This document shows positions 1-10,500 of a stretch of 64,000 nt of DNA, one piece after another (the first letter of the stretch is position 1; the number at the start of each line of letters is the position of its first letter). The position numbers were made by a program, and so were the translations under genes. The DNA comes from Cerrena zonata (taxonomy: Eukaryota; Basidiomycota; Agaricomycetes; Polyporales; Cerrenaceae), in contig JASBNA010000104.1 of assembly GCA_038087015.1 (NCBI GenBank), positions 1 through 64,000 of the forward strand, given 5' to 3'. The notes under the pieces are model-generated. The model saw only the letters and a list, made by a program, of their open reading frames with translations, was not told where the DNA came from and searched no databases.

Positions 1-424
1 CACGAAAGACCGTTAATATTTCCGTTGACATGTCACACTTTCTGAGTGCTCTGATTGGATATAATTCTATTACTAACTTGGGTTCCGTTCTAGTCAACGG
101 AGATGCCGGGGAAGTGGGAGGGAGTATAGAGGTAAATGGTGTGGGGTTCCGGTTTGGCGTATTGGGGATTAACGTTGGTTGTTGTTGGTTACATGGAAAA
201 ACATATCGAGCCTAAGATTCTCTCGACTTCTGTTTGGGTTGGAGAATTGCATCCGGAAATGGTAAGTTTGTGAAATTGTTAACGTCTGTTTGTCATTAAC
301 ATTTTGATTAGCTCGATACGCTTCTTGCAAGTTGATTTCATCGCTTTTTGACTCCTTTCAATTGTCTCCTTGTCACTGTTAACACCTGTCTCGTTCGAAT
401 TCAAACTGATACATATTCACGACG
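1..424. other. 5' flank of the Spt5-like gene, no gene seen
   Basis: This stretch holds only short unsupported reading frames. It presumably includes the promoter and 5' untranslated leader of the Spt5-like gene whose ATG lies at 425. No TATA box or other defined element could be assigned with confidence. Confidence 0.4.
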
Positions 425-3400
425 ATGCCTTCTACTAAAAATGACAACGGTAAGTCACTGTAGCATTTGGCTTTTTAGCCCTCTGACACCACTCATATTC
501 AGGCAAACGTGTGGTACCTTCGGATTCGGACATTCAAGAGCTGGACAACGCACTTGGTCTGGCAGCGAGTCCACCTCGTAAACGTTCTCGTCGCAGCAAT
601 CCTTACCTGGATTTGGAGGCGGTTGTTGATAATGAGGGCGAGGACGATGATGAACCGGACCACGAAGAGAACGATTTCATTGATTATGGTAAGTTTTTTT
701 GTATGATCCCGCTGAGTGATTGGTATTAACGACTTGTTAGAATACGATGATACTATGTCGCTTCCAGATCCTCTCGGAATGTTTGAACATAAGGACAGCG
801 ACTTCGATAAACAAGCGGAGGAAATGGCACTATGTCTCAGTCTGGAGTCCCAGAAATACGACTATGACGAGGAATACGATGCCCCCACGTGCGATCCAAC
901 CGCATGTAATTTCGTCAATAATAGTGTCCATTTAGATAGAATCTCTCGTCGACCCGGAGGGCCTACATTGTTACGTTCGCTTGCTGCTCCAAACGTCGAA
1001 GATAAAGGACTTTGGAAAATCAAACTGCGTTCGGTATGTTTTGCCTTTATTTGTTGATAGACCGATGTCTGATAGTTATTCCTGTGTAGGAACATCGAGG
1101 TAAACAGAGAGCTATTGAACTTATGTTCGATATCTTGTGTATCTCACCCGGCACATCTACATTCGACGGTTGCGAATTTGGATCTGAAGTTCCTTCAGCC
1201 TTTACCACGCCGGTGGATTCTTACTCATGCCTCTACCTGGAAGGTATCTCACCGTCTTTCGTACTTAGCTTCATATCTCGCTTCCATTATCCCGAATCAT
1301 CTGTCTCGCTTGTTCCCACTGAACATCGAGAAGTGCTTCTTACTTTCGATATCGAAGACAAATGTTGGACCTGGACGCGCTTGCCGGATGGTTCACTAGG
1401 TTTTATCTTGGATCATGAAGACCACGAGGGAAGGGAGCCCCTAAGCATTGTTGCTGCGCCACCACTTCTATGTCCTCTCAATTTGCCCAAAGGACCCAAA
1501 CAACGACGACTCTATACGTATGCAGACATTCTGCCCTTGTTGTCTAAGCTCAGGGTTCCTTCTCTGTCGAGCAGCGATTATGGAACACATACCTTTGTCT
1601 TGAAGGGATTCGAATGCATCGACTTTATGGGTCCTCTTCTCATAACACAAATACCTACTTCGAAACTGAAACCCATCTCACACCCAGATCCTTTCGAATT
1701 GTCTATTTTCTTTGATGCAAAGGACGCTTGGTCTTCGCTTCTAGACGCATTTCGATGCCATCCCAACCTCAATATCGACGCTGTAGATGAAGCTATATTC
1801 TGCAGCTTTCTGACTCCGGAAGAGATGGTCAGACTTGGCCGACGATTTGCTGCTTTGCGTTTGAGACTGGTGATCATGTTACCGTTGTTGGGAAGGATTC
1901 TGAGGTTAAAGGTTCAGGTGGAGTCCATTTGCAAACGTCGCTGGCGATAATATGCATGTTCGACTTTTCCATGATCAACAACCTGTTACGATCCATAGGA
2001 ATGATCTGTGCCCAGGTCTTTCTACCTCTCTCCTTGGTTGAGGTTGTTTCTGGTTATCGACATGGTGCCCGTGGAATGGTGTTATACAATGACGCCGACA
2101 CCAATAAGTATTCTGGATGATAGCGATAGCACCAATATTGTAAGGTCAACTCATACTGTATCTATCTCTGATACTAACAATATGTTCTTTAGTTTACAAC
2201 GTCCTCATTCTGCCTGAAATCCGGTTGGACAACCATCACCAGACTCGACCTTTGGACAAACTTGTACCGCTCCACGACATCTCTCGACGCCTTCATTCAT
2301 TTACAAAAGGGGACCATGTTATTGTCCAGATGGGCCTCCACAAGGGTTCTCGAGGTACGATTATCTCTGCCAACTGGGACACCAGTTACCAGGTGTGTAA
2401 GGCATCGTCCCCGAAAATTGTGTCGATCAGTGGCTTGTTTCGAATAGGACACTGGGTGCCGACGTTCCCTTACGATCATAGAGATCCAACTGTATGGAGG
2501 GCAAATGATCCTACCCTCACAATAACCGTCTTCCCGGAGGAGATTAGCTTTTTGGACCCTGCCAAAACCTTAGATGAGAAAGTCGGTCGAGACTTTTTGG
2601 TTGGAAAACGAATTGTGGTTCAAGGCGCGCATGAACACAAAGGGATGTGTGGGTTTGTATCCTCGGTTGACATTGGGAGAGGATTAGCCCAAGTCTCGCT
2701 TGACGCGAAGACCGTCTCCTTCAACAAACTCTACCCAATTGAGTTGGAACATCTCGTTCTCGATGTATCGAACAGTCGGTAAGTATCACTTGACATTGAC
2801 TAAAACGAATGGTACTAACGTATATTGTAGGAACGATATTTATTTACAACTCGGTATCAACTCGTCTGCCACCTACGTCTACCCAGCCCAACTGCCTGTT
2901 GTCATTCCACGAGTGCAGTCCTTCCGTCCGCCAACTCCCCCTCACGCCTCTACGAGCACCGATCCCACCTGGGCTCCAGACGCACTTGATAATACTGCTG
3001 CTGAATGGTCGCTCCCGTCACCCACCGTTCAAGATGCCTCTTGGCTGTTGGAACCTGAGGCATTCAATCAACTGAATGCCAAGGTTTCGTTTCGGGTGGG
3101 TGTTCGCAAAGGGAAAGGCGGGCGAACGATAGGGTGGACTATGCCAGCTGCACAATGGCCACCTACGATCGCAGAGCTTGCTCCAGGTGAGATTTTGGTC
3201 GATGTCATGGCCAAATCGAAGGCCAAAGCGTTCAAGGGGGTTTTCAAACCTGACCAACTGCTTACTATCCATCTTACCAAAACCGATGTTTTCAACACCG
3301 TATGGTTATTGGTAGCACAGGGAGGTCAGAAGTGGGGAGTGTTGGAAGCGTTTGATACCGAGAAGATATTGACCGAAAATGACTATGAACAATATCGACG

Positions 3401-3524
3401 TGGGAGTCATGTCGCCGTAAACAAGTTCAAGCTGGCGATGTGTACTGTAGTAGCAGCAGACGGTAACACACTGGTTATGCGTAATGAGAACCTAGTTCGA
3501 TTTTCATTAGATAGGAAGATATAA
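425..3524 (+). pseudogene. Spt5-like (KOW-domain) transcription elongation factor homologue, frame-disrupted
   Basis: Spt5 with Spt4 forms DSIF, which rides on RNA polymerase II. The ATG at 425 opens a short exon (425-449), followed by clean introns and an acidic N-terminal region with a basic patch (about 503-688 and 741-1033), then an NGN/KOW1-like exon from 1090. KOW-type segments follow: GDHVTVVG near 1870, a G-x-x-x-G turn near 2070, GDHVIVQMGLHKGSRGTI near 2310, and a fourth near 2600. The last exon starts at 2831 and stops at 3524. Three transitions cannot be explained by plausible introns: near 1855 (frame 1 to 0), near 1945 (0 to 2), and near 2095-2140 before the intron ending about 2193. 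Other long genes in the window read cleanly, which favours decay over general sequencing error, but local error is not excluded. Agaricomycetes often carry several divergent Spt5-like paralogues, and this is probably one of them rather than the essential SPT5. Confidence 0.6.
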
Positions 3525-4539
3525 TGTAGATAACAAGTGTCTGCCTTGTAGTAATAATTTCTAGAAGCCTGGTAGTTCCATCGTAAATGCGTCATATTGT
3601 CTTGTTGTAATTTGTTATAATCAGAGTATGTCAATAATAGCCTTTCTTGTATTTCTTGTATCAATATACTTCATGGTTGGCAGATCCTCACTTGTGAAAT
3701 GTTGTAGGGTTTTGTATGGGTATATAAAAGTGTTCATAATATGTGAAAATGTGTGTAGTTCAAGATTTCCAATAAATTATAACTGCAAAGGGTGGTTTGA
3801 ACGGATCTATATGTAGACTTTCAGACTCTGGAACTTGGTGCGACAGAGAGGTAGACGGAGGGGTAAATGGAAAGTATCTAATCCTCCCTGAAAGGATAAG
3901 AAACCTTCCCTATCATCTGCAGACTATGGTCGGCGGATTCTGTGGGTTTCATTTTGTGTATTTAATGATTATTGTTTGACGTTCCCATAATAGCACTTAT
4001 TGTCAATACCTTACGCTTCAATGAGCTTGTAGACTCCGGGCTCATTTCCTAAGACATGCGAACTATTCCCAGATATTCTATCCACCTGTGTCATGCTACA
4101 TTCCAAATATCTAATATCGTGGTACTGATTTGAATCCGTAATTTGGTTTTGAAAGGGATAGACAGAATCTGTCGACCATAGCAGACCTACATCTCGAACT
4201 ATCTGTTCATCATCGAACATCCATCACCGCCTTGGTTACAATCGTATTATATGAATAGAGCCTGATTCCAAAGAATATAATCGAGAAATGAAACTCAAGG
4301 GGAACAAAACATTTTAAGTATAATGATTTGCCCTATTGTCTCCTATGACAGTAAGTTATAATATTATGGGTGTTAATCCCAAGAATATACCATTTAGGTA
4401 TATCAAATATATATATTTAGCAGTGCTATATATTTATTTCATATATATTACTTTGTTTGTCATTATTTGTTGTGTTTTGATCTCAATCGGATGATAATGA
4501 TATCATCTTTCTTCTTGAACAGTAACCACCATTGTCAAA
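3525..4539. other. AT-rich spacer between Spt5-like relic and Helitron frame
   Basis: Composition turns strongly AT-rich from about 4230 onward, with runs of TATATA near 4400-4450, so the 5' part of the Helitron probably begins here. No Helitron 5' terminus could be fixed. A minus-strand frame of 69 codons at 4011-4220 looks mildly protein-like but has no recognisable motif or splice partner, so it is not called as a gene. Confidence 0.4.
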
Positions 4540-7500
4540 ATGCATCTGACCCTGTGTGGAATCATACTAACCTATTTTCTTCTTGGTCAATTACTTTCAA
4601 TAGAGGTAAACCACACATTATTCAGACCAGCAATAACAGTAGATCATTGTAATGTATCTAACAATAGTACACTTACAAATAGCAGTTGTGGTACTGTGAC
4701 TTGGCTGGGAGTCTTACGAAAAAAAACCGCGCACCACTATTTGACTTTGCCAGGAGTCTCATGTAAAGAAACTGAGCAGCTGAATATGACTTTGCCAGGG
4801 GTCCTTATAAAACACACTGAGCAGTATATTGATAAAGCTTCAGTATGTAAAATAATACCCAATATTATATATCCTATTATATATCCATCAGGTATTTTGC
4901 ATGTCCAATGGCTTTATATTGAAAACAAGCTTTTTCCTTGTTTATATTATCCTTTTCTAAATACAATAGAGGCTATTTCATATATATATTATCTATATAT
5001 TGACCATCCTATCAACTACATTTACAAAACCAAGTTATCAATACTGCAGAATGTACACAGACGTCATGACTTTAAAATCATGTCACAAAAACACTACATA
5101 TTTTGTCATATCCTACATATATTTATACCCAAACTAAAAGAATACAACTTACATCCAACCTGTTCAGTAAACTTTATAATACAGAATATATATGGCGGGG
5201 GTAAGAAAAAAGTGGAAAAACCAACAAGATGGAGTAAAGATGAACTAAGACAATTCACACATGAACAACTGTCAAATCCATTATATCAGTATATCAACTA
5301 TATGCCTGCACAGAATTTAACACAACCAGAAGAAATATATGCAGATATACCTATTGATATCCTCATGAAAAGACTTAGCGTGGAGCAACTTACAATGGTC
5401 TGTAAAGCACATAAACTTTCTGTATATGAGGTCAAACGTATGTCATTGACAGTGTTACGAAATAAGTTACAAAAACATCAAGATGAGGGATGTGTTTGTG
5501 AGATGTTTTACTCTGTATTTGAGCCTAGCAGAAAGAGACAGGCTATATCTACACGTGATAGAATGGTAAAGTTGAGAAAACACAATAAGGAATATAATAT
5601 AAAAGACCAAGATCGAGAAAGAAGAACATCTGCCTTTCCGCCTACACCCCCATCTCTGGAGTTACAGACACAAATTATTCAAAATTTCTGTGCTGATTCT
5701 GATGCTAGTAATCTGGAAGAAAGTGGTTGTGCAGTATGTGGACAACTTGTATTAAGTAAGAAGCTGGTAGATATACAAGATGCTTCTATTGATCTGGATA
5801 TTCTTCAGGTTCCAACTGTGACAAGAAAGCCACGTTATAATCATTCAGATCCAATAGAGCATTCCGATGGTCCTGTAATTGATAATAATTGTTCACGCAT
5901 TTGTCCTAACTGTGTTCACATCTTAAAGAATAAACATATACCTCCAGAAGCTCTTGCTAATGGATTATGGATTGGTGAGGTACCAGAAGAACTTAAGGAG
6001 TTGACCTGGACAGAGAAATTACTAGTGGCCCGAGTTGTACATAATCGGTTTGCTATTAGAGTTGCTTCATCAGGTATGCACAAACTGAAAGCTAATGCTA
6101 TATGTCATTCAATCCCAATGCCAAAAATATACTCTATTTTGCCTCCACCAAGAGCTGATTTTGATGATGTGTTGGCATTTATATTTATAGGTCCCTCCCC
6201 TCCAACTCCAGAGGATTATAAACGTACTCCTTTCTTAGTACGAAGAAACAAAGTAGCAAAAGCACTAGCATGGTTGAAACTGAATCATATTGACTATGCA
6301 GATATTGAGATATCTCAACAAAATCTTGATGAGTACAGTGAAACAGCACCTCCTGTTTATGTATATTATCAGAAGTTAGCAGAAAAGGAAGATGCTGTGA
6401 AAATGCCAGAGGCTACTGCTGTTAATGATAATGAAGAGGATGAAGCTACCACAGAGGGTCAATGTTCATTTACTGTATATGGATTAACAGCAGAAAGATA
6501 TGGTGAATGGGTTAAAGATAATCCAAATGCTTTACGGGCTAAAGCTGTCCAGCACTTCAAAAATGATGGCCATATTCTTGCAATAGGAAAATCAGCAGAG
6601 CCAGAGTCTCTGTATAATAATCCACAATTATATCCACAGATGTTTCCTTGGTTGTTTCCATATGGACTAGGTGGAATTGGCAACAAACGAGGTGTTAAAG
6701 CACTATCAGATGCAAAACATAAGAAATGGCTACTTATGTATCATGATAAAAGGTTTCAAATGGATGCCGTATTCCCTCTAATTGCTTGGAACCATCTTCA
6801 AATTAAGAAAAGTGCAACAGGTGGATATTTACTTGCACAAAAAAAGTCATTTGATCAGATTTCAAACAGACTTTTGAATCTAAAAGATACAGTTTTAAAT
6901 AGTCTTATAGAACGTATGGAAAAAGAGGGACATGTCAAATCAGTTACACCCGAAGAGAAAGAATGTTTCCGTGTTTTAAATGATTTGGAGTTTGTTAATG
7001 CTAAGGTTGATGGATCTACCACAAGTCAGAAATATATGAGAAATGAAATCTGGTCAATGATTAGTTCTCTTGGAGCTCCTACATGGTTTATCACCTTTTC
7101 ACCAGCAGATATCAATCATCCTATTGCATTATACTTTGCAGATACAAAAGAGACTTTTCAGCCTACTATTAAAGGCTATAATGACAGAGTTAGAATGATT
7201 GCAAATAATCCAGTTGCATGTGCCCGCTTTTTTCACTTTATGGTAAAGATGTTTATAAAACATGTCTTAGGTATTGGTTCTAATCAAAGAGGGCTATATG
7301 GTGATACCGCTGGCTACTATGGTACTGTTGAACAACAAGGTAGATTGACATTACATATGCACATGTTAGTTTGGATTCGTAATTGTCTGACTCCACAAGA
7401 AATTCGTGATAAGATACTTGATCCTCGTTCTAACTTTCAAACTAAAATTATTGAATATCTGGAAAGTGTTCATATGGGGGAATTTCAAACTGGAACTATG

Positions 7501-10500
7501 TCTGAAGTTGAGGCTAAGATAGATAAAGCAAGAGAAAATCCTGACTATATTCCTCCAACAGAAACTATGCCTGTTGCACCACCTTCTATTACATGTAAAG
7601 ATTTGTGTCGTGATTGTTGCAACTGTAGAGAAACAATGAAATGGTGGGAAAATGCAAAAGAAACTATGGATGAACTTTTATATCTTTCAAATAGACATTC
7701 ATGTCACAAAGGATGTATGAATAATAAATATGGTACTTGTAAGGCAAGATTTCCTCGGGCAACATTTAATGTGACCTCTATTGATCCTGAAACAGGAGCA
7801 ATCAATATGAAAAAAGGTGAAGGCTGGATGAATTGCTTCACTCCACTAGTTACATATTTGTATCGATGTAATACTGATATTACCAGTATTCTGTCAGGAA
7901 CTGCAATTAAGTCTGTTGTTGCATATATTACAGATTATATTACAAAAACTGCACTCAATACTCATACAATATTTCAGGCTGTGCGTCATGTATTTAGTAA
8001 CATGCATAGTGAAGAGATGTTAGCTAAAGATGATCGAAGTCGAGCAAGATCTGGTTTTGTAAAGATTGTAAATGCCTTAACTGCTCAAAGTGAAATTGGT
8101 GCTCCAATGGCTGCACTTTACTTACTAGGTAACCCTGATCACTACACAAGTCATTCATTTGCAACTTGTTACTGGTATCCTTATTTACAAGAAGTGTTGA
8201 GTTATTGGCCTCAGCAAAAAGAGCATGACTTATCAGATATACCAGACAAGGTTATATTAGCTCATCGTAAAAAAGAGTATGTTGGTTTGTCACCTGTGTA
8301 TGATTACACTTGTCGACCAACAGTATATGAGTCAATGTCTTTATATGAGTGGATATCCAGATATAGAAAAGAGAAAATGCCTCCAAAAGTACTTAAAGGC
8401 AAGGGTAACAAGACTGTGGCTACATCTGATGAAGCAGATGATATAGAAGATGGTCCTATACATGATAACATATGGTATAAATTGAAGCCTAATCATCCAC
8501 AATCTCATTCACATTATGTTTGTTTAATACCAGAAAATAAAGCTAAGATTCCCAATTTTGTTGGTGGTATACTACCCAGAAAGGATAAAGGAAATAGAGA
8601 AGAGTATTGTATGGTTATGCTAATGTTATTTAAGCCCTGGAGAATAGGATATGACTTGAAAAGCAATACTTCTCTTTGGGATGATATCTTTTTGGAATAT
8701 GAATTTACAAGCAGACAACTTGATATTATGAAGTTCTTTCATATACGTTATGAATGCAATGATGCACGAGATGATTATTCTGCTCAAAGAAAAGCAGGCA
8801 AAGCAAATATGCCTATGCCATTTGGATTAAGTGATGAAATGCAGGATCATCTTGAGAGAGAGGGCTTTCAGAATGATCAACTTGTTGATCATAATGTTGC
8901 TGATATGGATGATGATGATGAGGAGCATATATTAACTGACAGGACAATAAACAGAGATCGGCAGATGCGAGAGGCTGAAAATATGTTACATAATGCTGGT
9001 GGAACAGCAGTACATGTAGATCAAGTTAATCATATACAAAATAACTTAGAGTTTCAAACTGGTGATGCACATCATGGTAGTAGATGGAAGGCATTGTTAA
9101 CTGAGCTAAAGGAGGAGATTTTGAATATGAGAGATAGGCAAGCTGCTCAAAAGAGAAAAGAGCATAGCAAAGTTGTCAATTCTGTTGCAAATGAAGTTAA
9201 AGTTGTTGATCAGTCATATCTTAACTGTTCTTTCCAAGCCACTGATAAAGCAAGTCAATGTAAGATTGACGATATTGCATATGACTTTACTCTAAACTCT
9301 GAACAAGAAAGAGCATTTAGAATCATTGCTAATCATGCAGTACAGCCTAGTGGTGAACAACTCAAAATGTATTTAGGAGGTATGGCTGGAACAGGTAAAT
9401 CACAAGTGATCAAAGCTTTGATGGCCTTCTTTGCTCAGCGACAGGAAAGTTATCGGTTTATGTGTATTGCCCCAACAGGTTCTGCTGCCTCTCTTATCCA
9501 AGGATCTACTTATCATTCAATGCTACAAATTGGGCAATATAGTGTAGACAATCCTAAGAATATATCTAATGTACAAAATCGATTAAAACGTGTTGAGTAT
9601 ATGTTTTTAGATGAGGTGTCAATGGTAGATTGTAGAAGTTTATATAGTATATGTGCCAAAATGTGCAAAGCATTTAGAGATGAAGATAAACCATTTGGTG
9701 GAATCAATATGATTTGTGCTGGTGACTTTGCACAGCTGCCACCACCTATGCACAAGTATCCATTATACTCAGGCAATATTGACTCTGTTATTCACACAAC
9801 AAATAGTTACATTATTCAAGAGAATATTATTGGCAAAGCTATCTGGCATCAGTTTACCACTGTTATAATACTTCGACAAAATATGCGACAGAAAACTCAG
9901 ACAACAGAGGATGGCAAGTTTCGAAAGGCACTTGAGAATATGCGATTCAAGGCTTGTACACAAGAGGACATATCATTTATAAGAAGCTTAGTTGTGAAAC
10001 CAGATACAGATCGAAGTCTTAGTAATCCTGACTTTCGTAATGTGTCAATAATAACAGCTCTAAATGCTTATCGGGATAAGATCAATATTATAGGATGTGA
10101 TAGATTTGCTCAAGAACATGATGAAGAAATACATACCTTTTATTCTGTTGATAAATGGACTTCTAGAAAGTCATCTAAGAAAACAAGACAACAACCAGTT
10201 GATCCATTACGTGTCTCAGATAATCTACCTCCTATATTACAAGAGAGATTATGGGAGCTTCCTCCAGCAAATACTGAACATCGGCCTGGTAAACTTATGC
10301 TATGTTTGGGCTTACCGATATTGATCAAATATAATGAGGCAACTGAGTGTGGGGTAACAAATGGAGCTGAGGCAATTGTTGTAGGTTGGAAGTCAAAGCC
10401 AATCAGTGAAAATAGAAAAGGATTAGAGGTTGTTTTTGCCATGTTGACATCTCCACCAAACCCTATTAAACTTGATGGTTTGCCAGAGAATGTGGTTCCT

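Noticed and set aside
4540..4620. Apparent signal peptide at the start of the Helitron frame
   Set aside because: Helitron transposases are nuclear. The hydrophobic stretch lies in AT-rich sequence before the recognisable protein and is probably not translated, or is an artefact of the open frame.
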